A DNA stretch of 64,000 nt from Candidatus Zixiibacteriota bacterium (GTDB taxonomy: Bacteria > Zixibacteria > MSB-5A5 > SM23-73-2). The notes beneath the pieces were generated by a model. That model was given only the letters and a program-made list of their open reading frames with translations, did no database searches and was not told the DNA's origin. The stretch covers positions 1-64,000 of the forward strand of contig JAUWYR010000005.1 in NCBI GenBank assembly GCA_030615745.1, given 5' to 3'. Both the position numbers and the translations under genes were made by a program. Shown piece after piece: positions 43,564-51,795 of this stretch. The stretch's first letter is position 1. Every line of letters begins with the position of its first letter.

Positions 43564-44220
43564 TTAAGAATCTTTTCTTTTTATCGCAATTTTATTTTTT
43601 TCATCTATAGCAAAATCCCAGAAAACAAAAGGTGCTTTTGTTTTTAATATTTTAAGCATCTCCAGGCACACAGCCCTTATCTCCCAGTGCGCTTTTGAGC
43701 TACATCTAACCTCGAATATATGTCTGAACTCTCTGAAGTTCGCAGATAAAACGATCTCTGATACAGTAGCATTTGGCAATATGTATCTGGCATCCTCTTT
43801 TGGAATTTTAGCTTTCACCATCTCCTGATAGAATTTTTCAGCCTCATATGCAGTTCTTTTGAATTCATCGACAAAATTGGAGTTTTCAACACTCGGAGGG
43901 ATTACGAACTCAAATTCTTTTGTCGCACCTTCTTTGAGTTTCCCGTATTCAACATATCTCTGGCTTTCCTGGGAAGGGGAGATAAGTCTGTGTCTGACCA
44001 TCTCATGGGTGAATACCCGGGAACCCCCTTTGATCCTGAACGTGGCGAAAGCGTGTTCTAAAACAGAGTGATGTCCTTTTTTTATAACCTTTTTTATAAG
44101 CTCTTCGGTCGATTTAGGGGGGTCATATCTATGGAAACTGAGATAACATGTTCTACAGGCTCTTTCAATGACGTCCTGTGCATTGGGAGTTATAGCCATA
44201 AGTTCTACTTTCAAAGACAC
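43564..44220 (-). CDS. thyX: Flavin-dependent thymidylate synthase
   Basis: 218 residues. The ThyX motif RHRxxxxxxxS is present as RHRLISPSQES, followed by QRYVEY; the C-terminal REFRHIFEVRCSSKAHWEIR block completes the FAD/dUMP site. It methylates dUMP using methylenetetrahydrofolate and NAD(P)H. With nrdJ downstream it forms a dTTP/dNTP supply operon. A promoter lies at 44336-44364. Confidence 0.95.
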   Translation of the reverse strand: MSLKVELMAITPNAQDVIERACRTCYLSFHRYDPPKSTEELIKKVIKKGHHSVLEHAFATFRIKGGSRVFTHEMVRHRLISPSQESQRYVEYGKLKEGATKEFEFVIPPSVENSNFVDEFKRTAYEAEKFYQEMVKAKIPKEDARYILPNATVSEIVLSANFREFRHIFEVRCSSKAHWEIRAVCLEMLKILKTKAPFVFWDFAIDEKNKIAIKRKDS

Positions 44221-44335
44221 AAATACCAGCTCCTCTCAAAAATAGATTCCCCCTCTAACCTGTTGGAATATTTAGAATTAAAGCAGAATCAAATTAAATC
44301 TTCTGCCTCTTATCTTTTTTTTATCGCTGAAACTT

Positions 44336-44364
44336 AAATTATAAAATAAAAAATTGTTTGTCAA
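44336..44364 (-). promoter_or_regulatory. Promoter of thyX-nrdJ
   Basis: Minus strand TTGACA (44359-44364) with TATAAT (44338-44343, spacer 15) or TAATTT (44336-44341, spacer 17), about 115 bases before the ATG. Confidence 0.55.
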
Positions 44365-44461
44365 GGAAAAAATGCGAATTTTTGCAAAAAAATCACAATA
44401 TGTTGTGTTTTAATAAATTATGAGATACAAAATGTTGGAGGTAAGCCTTGTTACCAAGTTC

Positions 44462-44612
44462 GTAGGTCGATTTTCTCATTTGAGTCATTTCTGACCAAAA
44501 TCGACATTTTTGGTTGTCGAAATTGGAATTTCGACTTACTTCTTTTTCTCACCCAGTAGGGGAGGGGTTTATCCCCTCCCGTCCTTCGGGAGCCCACAAG
44601 GGGCTCCCCTAC
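44462..44612. repeat. Two adjacent GTAG-foot double hairpins
   Basis: 44462-44539 is GTAG, GTCGATTTT/AAAATCGAC, GTCGAAATT-GG-AATTTCGAC, TTAC. 44556-44612 is a 57-bp GTAG...CTAC pair that is the reverse complement of 37219-37275 with one difference. Nothing else is recognisable in 44365-44710. Confidence 0.85.
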
Positions 44613-44710
44613 ATATTACTTTTATTTTTTGGAAACGTAATAGTACGTAATAGAAGCAGGAATTTATCCTGCTGTGAGGACATTTTTGGGAGTATAAAAT
44701 TGAAAAGAAT

Positions 44711-46288
44711 CTATTTTTTGACTTCCTCTAATACTTTCCTCTTACTCGCAGGAAGTTTGATTATAAACTCAGTCCCTTTTTGAGGATGGCTTTCAACTTT
44801 TATCTCCCCATTATGCCTGGAGATAATTCCATATACAACGCTCAAACCCAGACCAGCTGCTTTATCTGTCTTGGTAGTAAAAAATGGATCGAAAATCTTT
44901 TTTAAAACCTCTCTGTTCATCCCGATGCCAGTATCTTTAACAGAAATTTTGACAGAATCGTCATCTGCCTCAGTTTTCAGGCTTATCCTCCCCCCTTGGG
45001 GCAAAGCTTCACAAGCATTCAAGATCAGACTGGTTAAAGCCTCTCTTAGCTCAGAAGGATTTCCCACCACCTTTGGAATTTCCCCTAAGTCAGTTGAAAT
45101 GTCTATTTTTATCCCCTCGGACTCAGCTTCCTCCTTCCACTTCACCTTGGTTATATCCAGAGTCTGTTTGATTATCTGGTTCAAATCTACCTCCAGGAAA
45201 GTCTCATCCGGAGTTTTTTTGTGAAAAGCCTGGATCGCCTGTAATTTCTCTACACCATCCTGGGCTGCCTCCTCGATGACCTTGAGGAATTTCAGTAACT
45301 TTTCATCCTCTATTTTCCTTTCCAAAAGCTCTGCTCGACCCAAGATAATAGCGAAAATATTATTGAAATCATGGTTAATTCCGTTTGCCATATCTTTTAA
45401 GGCTCTAAATTTCTCTGCCTGGATCAGCCGGGTCTGAGTCCCCCTCATATCGTCTAATGTAAGCTTTAAAGCTTTCATCTTCTCTTTATTTTTCTCATAG
45501 AGTCCAGCTTTCTCAATGGCAACAGAAGCGTTTTGTGCAAAGATAGACAAAAACTTTAAATCTTCATCGTGGAATTTTTTTCCTGCACCTAATTTATTAA
45601 CGTTTAAAACCCCTTTGACCTCTCCTCTCACTTTAAGAGGCACACAAAGAGCAGAGACATACTCTCTTTGTTTTGGAATTAAATCATCGAAATCATATTT
45701 TTTTATGTTATCAGGAGTTAAAAGTAGGGGCTGGGCGTGCTTCACCACCCATCCACAAACGCTTTTACCCATTCCCACCTCAGCATTTCTTACAAATTCC
45801 GTCTCTTTTCCATGAGCAGCAACACAGAAAAGTTTTCCTTTCTTTTTATCATAAAGCATAAGGGAAGATTGATCTCCATTCAGACATTTAAACGCATAAG
45901 ATGAGACCATCTCAAATATTCTGGATAGTTCCACCTCAGAATTAACTAAAGTACTTAATTCAAAAAGGGATTTCAACTCCTGATACCTGTTTCCCAATGC
46001 TATGGATAATGAAATCTTCTCCTCTATAAGGGAATATCTGAGCTTACGGAGAGATAGCTCCTGAAAGATAATATAAGCTATAAAAAGAAGGGATAACCCG
46101 AAATAACCTATGAACAAAAGATTGAAAGTGTAAGAGTTAATCTTTTGATAGTAAAGCTCACTTATATCTGAATAGAATATTACTGAAATGACGAAAACGG
46201 TTAACATTGAAAAAAGAAGGATCAACAATATCCAAAGATGCAACCCCCTTTTCTCAATTTTTTCCAATTCCTCAGGAACTAAACTCAC
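44711..46288 (-). CDS. Membrane GAF-domain sensor histidine kinase
   Basis: 525 residues: two N-terminal membrane helices (about 17-40 and 53-75), a GAF sensor domain (about 110-262), a phospho-acceptor helix with His306 in NGINHDFNN, and an ATPase domain (about 405-515) with NACEALPQGG, DTGIGM and GLGLSVVYGI. It has no receiver domain. It is a close paralogue of the kinase at 46388-48346, sharing topology and the NHDFNN type of H-box (HDFNN). Signal unknown. Confidence 0.92.
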   Translation of the reverse strand: MSLVPEELEKIEKRGLHLWILLILLFSMLTVFVISVIFYSDISELYYQKINSYTFNLLFIGYFGLSLLFIAYIIFQELSLRKLRYSLIEEKISLSIALGNRYQELKSLFELSTLVNSEVELSRIFEMVSSYAFKCLNGDQSSLMLYDKKKGKLFCVAAHGKETEFVRNAEVGMGKSVCGWVVKHAQPLLLTPDNIKKYDFDDLIPKQREYVSALCVPLKVRGEVKGVLNVNKLGAGKKFHDEDLKFLSIFAQNASVAIEKAGLYEKNKEKMKALKLTLDDMRGTQTRLIQAEKFRALKDMANGINHDFNNIFAIILGRAELLERKIEDEKLLKFLKVIEEAAQDGVEKLQAIQAFHKKTPDETFLEVDLNQIIKQTLDITKVKWKEEAESEGIKIDISTDLGEIPKVVGNPSELREALTSLILNACEALPQGGRISLKTEADDDSVKISVKDTGIGMNREVLKKIFDPFFTTKTDKAAGLGLSVVYGIISRHNGEIKVESHPQKGTEFIIKLPASKRKVLEEVKK

Positions 46289-46387
46289 CGATCCCCCTTG
46301 ATAGTAAACTTTATATACCTATCGGAAAACAAAAAACAAACTTTAAACCAACTTAAAAAACAAATAAATGAATAAATCATTTTCTTA

Positions 46388-48346
46388 TTAATGAGAAGAA
46401 TAAGAAACGGATTCTTTTTGAATTTTAGCTTGAAGCACTACGGATAGCAACTTTTCTTGAGTAAATGGTTTGGGCACGACAAAATCGACCCCTCTCTTTT
46501 TCGCCTCACTTATGTCAATCTGGGTTCCCCAACCAGTGATAAGCGCTACCCTTGTTTCTGGACTTATCTCTTTTAATCTTCTGGTTAATTCCCAGCCGGA
46601 CATCTTCTCCATTCCTAAATCTGTAAAAACTAAATCAAAAAGACCCTTTTTGAAAATCTCCAAACCCTCCTCTCCATTCTTTGCTATCCTAACTTTGTGT
46701 CCAGCTTCAACAAGCATCTCTTTAAGTATTTCTCTTACCTCTTTTTGGTCTTCAATCAAAAGAATATCGCTTGGGAAAAAGAGAATTTTCCCCTTTTCCT
46801 CAACTATCTTTTTTTTCTGTGACTTAGGAAGTTTAATTAGAAAAGTTGCCCCTCTCTTTGGCTGACTTTCAATCGTTATAGTCCCTTTATGTCTGTAGAT
46901 TATTCCATATGCAACGCTTAAACCTAAGCCTATATCCTCCACTCCTTTGGTGGAAAAGAAGGGGTCAAATGCTTTCTTTTTAACCTCCTCTGTCATCCCG
47001 ATACCAGTATCACGCACTCTGATCAAAACAAAATCTTTTTGTGCTTCAGTTTCCAAAAAGATCTTGCCACCTTCAGGCATAGCATCTATCGAATTGAAAA
47101 TAAGATTTGTTAAAACCTCCCTGAGCTCAGAAGGATCTCCCCAAACCTCTCCGACCTCCTTTAAGTTGCAAAAAATCTCAATTTTTATCCCCTTAGCTTC
47201 AGCTTCATCTTTCCATTTGGGTTTAGTAATCTCAATTGTCTGTTTAATTATATTATTAATATCCACGTTTAAAAAGAGTTTATCCGGCTCAGCTTTAGTA
47301 AGCTCCTGAAGTTTTCTTATCGTATCTGTAGCATCATTTGTCACCTTTTGGATGATCTTAAGCGGTTTTACTATATCTTCATCTTTTATCCGCTTAAGAA
47401 GCAACTCTGTTCTTCCAGATATCACTGCCAGCATATTGTTAAAATCGTGAGCTACTCCTCTAGCTAACTCTCCTAAAGCTCTTAATTTCTCCGATTGAAC
47501 CAATTGATGTTGTGTGGATTTCAACTCCTGGATGGTATTCTCCAACACTTGGGTGCGTGATTTTAGCTTTTGATATAACTCCGCTTTATCAATGGATAGG
47601 GCTGCGTTCTCAGCAAATATCAAAACCAATTTCAAATCGCTTTGGTCAAATTGTCTTTCACCTTTAAAAACCGAAACGCTCAAAACTCCTTTTATCTGAT
47701 CTTTGACTTTTAAAGGGACATACATAGCAGAAGTAGCTTTGTGCCCTTTAGCTAAATCCTTTTGAGTTTTGTTATTTTTGTTCCAGAGCAAAGGCTTTTT
47801 ATATTTTATCACCCACTCTGCTATCTTCTCATCTGAGTCCAGATCAAATTTTTCTATCTTCCCTTTTTCCCTCAAAAAGAGCACACGGGAAAGTTTTCTT
47901 TTAATCTTATCATATAAAATGATTTTAGAGACCTCTGCGTCTAAGGAGCGCAAAACAGTATGGCAGATTGTATCTAAGACCTCATTCACCTCAGTTTCGG
48001 AGTTAACCAAAGTGCTCACTTCAAACAAAGCCTTTAATTCCACAAATCTTTCCTTCAGATTAAAAGCTAAGATTTTCTGTCTGACCAAATCCTCCCGTAG
48101 CTTTTTAATAGAGTGCTCTTTTAAAAGGAGGTATGCGGAGAAAAATAAAGATAACGCAGAAAATCCTAAAAATAAAATCGTGAAGTTATATTGGCTTAAC
48201 TCCTCAGCATAGATATCCTGCAGGTCCGAATAGAAGATAACTAATAAGATAAAGGCACCGAATATCAACAAGACCATAATAGTCAAAACCCACAGGTGCC
48301 AGTCCCTTTTCTCCAGATTCTTTATCTCCTGATTGATTTGATTCAA
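46388..48346 (-). CDS. Membrane GAF-domain hybrid histidine kinase
   Basis: 652 residues with the layout of its neighbour: two membrane helices, GAF domain (about 115-260), His300 in GVAHDFNN, ATPase domain with DTGIGM and GLGLSVAYGI. A C-terminal receiver (about 525-640) has Asp in FTDLGMEKMSGW and Lys in PKPF. Self-phosphotransfer to this receiver is likely. It is the upstream gene of the pair, and duplication followed by loss or gain of the receiver is the simplest history. Confidence 0.92.
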   Translation of the reverse strand: MNQINQEIKNLEKRDWHLWVLTIMVLLIFGAFILLVIFYSDLQDIYAEELSQYNFTILFLGFSALSLFFSAYLLLKEHSIKKLREDLVRQKILAFNLKERFVELKALFEVSTLVNSETEVNEVLDTICHTVLRSLDAEVSKIILYDKIKRKLSRVLFLREKGKIEKFDLDSDEKIAEWVIKYKKPLLWNKNNKTQKDLAKGHKATSAMYVPLKVKDQIKGVLSVSVFKGERQFDQSDLKLVLIFAENAALSIDKAELYQKLKSRTQVLENTIQELKSTQHQLVQSEKLRALGELARGVAHDFNNMLAVISGRTELLLKRIKDEDIVKPLKIIQKVTNDATDTIRKLQELTKAEPDKLFLNVDINNIIKQTIEITKPKWKDEAEAKGIKIEIFCNLKEVGEVWGDPSELREVLTNLIFNSIDAMPEGGKIFLETEAQKDFVLIRVRDTGIGMTEEVKKKAFDPFFSTKGVEDIGLGLSVAYGIIYRHKGTITIESQPKRGATFLIKLPKSQKKKIVEEKGKILFFPSDILLIEDQKEVREILKEMLVEAGHKVRIAKNGEEGLEIFKKGLFDLVFTDLGMEKMSGWELTRRLKEISPETRVALITGWGTQIDISEAKKRGVDFVVPKPFTQEKLLSVVLQAKIQKESVSYSSH

Positions 48347-48442
48347 ATAAATTCCCCTTCTTTTTGTCTTTATTATTTATATTTTCGGTAGAAATGGAAG
48401 TATCTTTATAGAATCTGAGGAGTTAATTGCTTAAAGTTGACT

Positions 48443-48961
48443 TTAACTGGATGGCTTGGTTGCCCAGCTTATTCCTTTAACTAAAAGAGGTATAAGGATT
48501 AGCTGAATTATAATTCCGGGCAGTCCTGCTATAAAGGTAACTTTTAGAAAAGTGGAAAATCCATAGGGCATATTCAAAAATTGCCCCAAGATTAAAAGAC
48601 CTGTGGCAAATCCAAATCTTCCCAAAATCATGGAGATAACTAAAGCCAAAATCAAAGGTAGTCTTTTGATTCTGATTAAAAGTCCTATACACAGTCCATA
48701 AATAGGCAATTCCATTGCCATTAAAGGAACAGCATATGCTGGTGGCATGCCAGTTAAAAAAAAGCTTATTATAGGGGATAATATTCCCACTACAATTCCA
48801 CTCAAAGGTCCGACAAATATCCCTGCTAAGAAAACCGGGATGTGCATGGGCAAAAATATTCTCCCCACTAAGGCGAATTGGTGAAATAAAAAAGGGACTA
48901 TTATCCCTAAGGCTAAAAATAGGGCGGTCAATGTGATTTTTTGGGATGAAAAAGAACTCAC
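48443..48961 (-). CDS. ECF transporter S component-like membrane protein
   Basis: 172 residues with five to six helices. It starts with a Gln-Lys-Ile-Thr-Leu-Thr-Ala helix and has PMHIPVFLAGIFVGPLSGIVVG and MELPIYGLCIGLL, which fit energy-coupling-factor S subunits that bind vitamins. Vitamin identity cannot be read. Its start overlaps the stop of the upstream methyltransferase gene (ATGA), so the two may act in one uptake or modification pathway. Confidence 0.75.
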   Translation of the reverse strand: MSSFSSQKITLTALFLALGIIVPFLFHQFALVGRIFLPMHIPVFLAGIFVGPLSGIVVGILSPIISFFLTGMPPAYAVPLMAMELPIYGLCIGLLIRIKRLPLILALVISMILGRFGFATGLLILGQFLNMPYGFSTFLKVTFIAGLPGIIIQLILIPLLVKGISWATKPSS

Positions 48962-49551
48962 TTTTTTATTCCTGAAGCTAAATACAGGGAAGGCCTGTCG
49001 ATTATTTTAATATTTATAATCCCAGATTGCTCCATCATTTTTATCATTTTATTTTCTTTGGGAAGAACATCAAAAGCTACTTCTTTGTCAGCTTTTTTAT
49101 GATACATTTTGATTTCCTCAGAACTCAAAAGATGAGCTATAAAAATATTCTTCCTTTTCTTTAGAACCTTTACCATTTCAATCAATGCCTTCTCCTTATC
49201 GGAGAAATGGGCAAAAGCGCCAAAGCAAACAACATAATCGAAAAGATTTTCTTTCAACGGAATTTGACTGACATCCGAGTTAATGAAGTTTAAATTCCCT
49301 TCTCTGTTTTTGGCCTGGGCTTTTTTCAACATCTGAAAAGAGAAATCTAACTCGATTATCTTTCCTTTAGACCCAACATATTTCAATAAATAAGGAAGAA
49401 GAATACCAGTTCCAGAACCTACATCCAAAACCCAACTCCCCTCTTTTATCTTGAATCTTGAGACAAGATCCTGGACCGGTGGAGAAACATTTGAGTAATA
49501 CAACTCATCCCATGAAGAGGCGAGATTATCAAAGAAACTTTTTTTGGACAT
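48958..49551 (-). CDS. Class I SAM-dependent methyltransferase
   Basis: 197 residues from the ATG at 49551, with GGTGA upstream. The SAM site is VLDVGSGTGILLPYLL, then LDFSFQML and the acidic motif DYVVCFGAFAHF. UbiE/COQ5-like fold; substrate unknown. It is coupled to the ECF S gene by a four-base overlap. Confidence 0.85.
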   Translation of the reverse strand: MSKKSFFDNLASSWDELYYSNVSPPVQDLVSRFKIKEGSWVLDVGSGTGILLPYLLKYVGSKGKIIELDFSFQMLKKAQAKNREGNLNFINSDVSQIPLKENLFDYVVCFGAFAHFSDKEKALIEMVKVLKKRKNIFIAHLLSSEEIKMYHKKADKEVAFDVLPKENKMIKMMEQSGIINIKIIDRPSLYLASGIKK

Positions 49552-49621
49552 AAATTTCACCAAATAGAGTATCTGCTAATTAGTATCGTTTGGGACAATC
49601 TCTTTTAAAAATTTGGCAAAT

Positions 49622-49957
49622 TCAAATGGTGATTACATCATCTTTCTCCATTAAAAGCTTCAAGAGCTCAGGCATATTCCCGATTCTACCAACCTGGATT
49701 TTCTCTGATAGACCATAATAGTTAACACAGGTGGCACAAGAGATAATATCAACCCCCATATTCTCTAAGGAGAGAAGTGCATCCATAACAGGAGAACCCT
49801 CAGCAACAAGCTTAACCCCCAATCCATAGAAAACAAGCTTCTCCGGTTTTTTATCCAGACCGACCATACCATTTATGAACTTCTTCATCATAATATGCCC
49901 GATCTCCTCTGCCCCCTCACCCATTCTGTCCGAGTTTATCAAGATAATCTTTTTCAT
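49622..49957 (-). CDS. YedF C-terminal/DsrE-like protein
   Basis: 111 residues from the ATG at 49957, preceded by AAAGGCG; an upstream ATG at 50026 would run through repeat-like DNA. GAEEIGHIMMKKFINGMV, GVKLVAEGSPVMDALLSLE and DIISCATCVNYYGL match the C-terminal half of YedF, a DsrE-type protein linked to selenium or sulphur metabolism. The Cys pair CATC is kept. The TusA-like N-terminal half of YedF is absent. Confidence 0.8.
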   Translation of the reverse strand: MKKIILINSDRMGEGAEEIGHIMMKKFINGMVGLDKKPEKLVFYGLGVKLVAEGSPVMDALLSLENMGVDIISCATCVNYYGLSEKIQVGRIGNMPELLKLLMEKDDVITI

Positions 49958-49965
49958 CTTTTCGC

Positions 49966-50045
49966 CTTTCTTCTTACGTGTTTGCGAAGTGCAGAAAGGA
50001 TTTAGGTAAGCGATAACGAACCACAAACACGCGGTTATCTGAACT
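49966..50045. repeat. Boundary element with pseudoknot-like arms
   Basis: Contains ACACGCGGTTATC (50027-50039), shared with 51751-51763, and GTTATCTGAAC (50034), matched by an inverted copy at 50709. On the minus strand CGAAG/CTTCG, GATAAC/GTTATC and CGTGTTTG/CAAACACG arms interleave before the YedF-like start. Confidence 0.45.
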
Positions 50046-50050
50046 TCGGC

Positions 50051-50677
50051 TCATATCTTTATGAAATAAGCAAATATTCCTAAAACAATTAACACCAGTC
50101 CCGTTACCCTCCTTTCATGATGCTTCAAAGAATGCCACTTTATCCTTTCAACTCCTTTGCGACCTAAATCCACCAACAAGAGCATACCGAGAACGGTCAC
50201 GATCAGATAGACAATTGAAACAACAGTAATGCCTGGCCAGCCAAGAGTCCCTGCTGTAAAATAATATGCCTCAATCTCAATGCACGGCGAGAAAAACATT
50301 GCAATTCCTAAAGAAGCTATGATAGTAAGTTTCGATCTTTTGGAAATTGAGCCAATTTCCACAGGGTTTTTGTGGTGATGAGAACTCTTTAAGTCCACCA
50401 TTAGGTAAATGAGTCCAAGAAGAACCAAAATTAAAGGGGCAACAACTCTTGTAACAAACTGGTGACTGGAAGAAAGTTTGTAACCAGCTAAGCCGATGAT
50501 AATTCCAACTAAGATAGTGCTGATGGTATGAGCACCTCCAGTGATGGCTGTTATCCACAAAGTTTCAGTTCGCGACCAATTTTCAGTTTTACCAATTGCA
50601 ACTAAAGGAAGCCAATGGTTGGGAATAGAAGCGTGGATTACGCTCAGCACTAAACTTCCAAAAAGAATTTGTATCAT
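50051..50677 (-). CDS. Integral membrane protein, NicO/UreH-like transporter candidate
   Basis: 208 residues, six helices in two halves. The first has SVIHASIPNHWLPLVAIGK and GGAHTISTILVG; the second AMFFSPCIEIEAYYF. A His-rich loop DLKSSHHHKN lies between them. His/Pro-rich helix starts and the internal His loop recall nickel/cobalt or sulphite exporters, but I cannot name the family. It is flanked by inverted copies of GTTATCTGAA. Confidence 0.6.
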   Translation of the reverse strand: MIQILFGSLVLSVIHASIPNHWLPLVAIGKTENWSRTETLWITAITGGAHTISTILVGIIIGLAGYKLSSSHQFVTRVVAPLILVLLGLIYLMVDLKSSHHHKNPVEIGSISKRSKLTIIASLGIAMFFSPCIEIEAYYFTAGTLGWPGITVVSIVYLIVTVLGMLLLVDLGRKGVERIKWHSLKHHERRVTGLVLIVLGIFAYFIKI

Positions 50678-50708
50678 ATCTTGCGTTTCCTTTACATATT
50701 AGCCAAAC

Positions 50709-50866
50709 TTCAGATAACGCTCTCTGGCTTTGCGCAGTGTGGAGCATCTGGGCGAACTCTTCGGCTTCGCTGAGGATAAACTCCGTGAGCCGGATAGCCC
50801 GGGTTAAGTAAGTGCGATAGCACCGAGCCCCGATAGAATCGGGGCGAAGAGTCGCCCGAAGCCCGC
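50709..50866. repeat. Structured spacer with large imperfect inverted repeat
   Basis: TTCAGATAACGC (50709) mirrors the element at 50034. GGGCGAACTCTTCG (about 50752-50765) pairs with CGAAGAGTCGCCC (about 50847-50859), enclosing CCCCGATAGAATCGGGG. No gene in this spacer is convincing. Confidence 0.55.
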
Positions 50867-51619
50867 CTATTTCTTCCTTCCAACCACATAGCCATATCCT
50901 ATGTAATCACTATATTCTTTGAAAATTTTTCTGTATTCATTCATTGCTTTGCGGAGGTCAGAGCGTAACAAAAGCTTACAACCCATCTTTATCACACCTT
51001 TGAGACCAAGTTCTTTCTTCATTGCTTTTTCCATATCAGGTATTGTTTCAGAAAAATCTACGGTTTTGATATCAACCATCCCCATCTTTTCATAGAAATT
51101 TTTCCATTCTTCGAATGTCATCGTTCTAAAACCTTCCCAAACATTATAGACTTTATCTACTAATTCTTTTGGTGGCAGCTTTTGCCAAGTCATTTCTAAA
51201 TCACCAATGTATCCACCAGATTTAGTCACTCGAAGGAATTCTGAAAATGCTTTTTCTTTCTCCAGAAGTACGGTTGTGCATTCTGCCAGAACAATATCAA
51301 AACTTTCATCTTCAAATAGTAAATTATGTGCATCAGCTCTTCTAAAACTGACTCTATCATTTAATCCCTTTTTCTTTGCCATTTCCTTTGCATATTCAAT
51401 CATCCTTTCTGACAAATCCAGTCCAACAATTTCACACTCATATTTTTGAGCCAGATGACAGGTTGTCACACCCTTTCCAGAGCCTATGTCTAAAACTTTC
51501 TTGTCCTTTCCTATTTTGCACATCCTTGCCATTTCATCAGTTTTTTCTATCCCGCCAGGATGGAGAATTTCTAAGCCACAAGAATACATCATCTCATCAA
51601 TATCAGCCATTTTTCCCAT
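50867..51619 (-). CDS. SAM-dependent methyltransferase, possibly metalloid-related
   Basis: 250 residues. LHPGGIEKTDEMARMC, then VLDIGSGKGVTTCHLA (SAM site), VGLDLSERMIEYAKE, ADAHNLLFEDESFDIVLAE. The C-terminal half is helical with no arsenite-methyltransferase Cys triad. It sits beside an Acr3 arsenite pump, which suggests but does not prove a metalloid role. Similar proteins act as small-molecule methyltransferases. Confidence 0.8.
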   Translation of the reverse strand: MGKMADIDEMMYSCGLEILHPGGIEKTDEMARMCKIGKDKKVLDIGSGKGVTTCHLAQKYECEIVGLDLSERMIEYAKEMAKKKGLNDRVSFRRADAHNLLFEDESFDIVLAECTTVLLEKEKAFSEFLRVTKSGGYIGDLEMTWQKLPPKELVDKVYNVWEGFRTMTFEEWKNFYEKMGMVDIKTVDFSETIPDMEKAMKKELGLKGVIKMGCKLLLRSDLRKAMNEYRKIFKEYSDYIGYGYVVGRKK

Positions 51620-51688
51620 TTTGTTATCTTCTTTTTATGAGTTATTCAATTTATATCTGCGAGCGAGAGCAATTTCACTTAACCTCCT

Positions 51689-51763
51689 GCGTTATCTGGT
51701 TCAGGCTTATGCCCTCACCCAAATCCCTCACTTCGTTAAGGACTTGAGATACACGCTGTTATC
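51689..51763. repeat. Boundary element between acr3 and the methyltransferase gene
   Basis: GCGTTATCTGGTTCAGGCTTAT (51689, read in two parts) resembles the inverted element near 50700-50720, and ACACGCTGTTATC (51751-51763) matches 50027-50039 in 12 of 13 bases. CTTAAC/GTTAAG arms lie inside. Confidence 0.45.
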
Positions 51764-51795
51764 CTCCGTTGGTTTATTTCTCAAATAATGTTCTC

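Noticed and set aside
50710-50895. A 61-codon minus-strand open frame
   Set aside because: It is formed by the structured spacer repeat; its sequence is repeat-derived.
49966-51763. Definite integron attC sites
   Set aside because: Only short end motifs agree; I could not find matching L-box arms or an integrase, so it stays a hypothesis.
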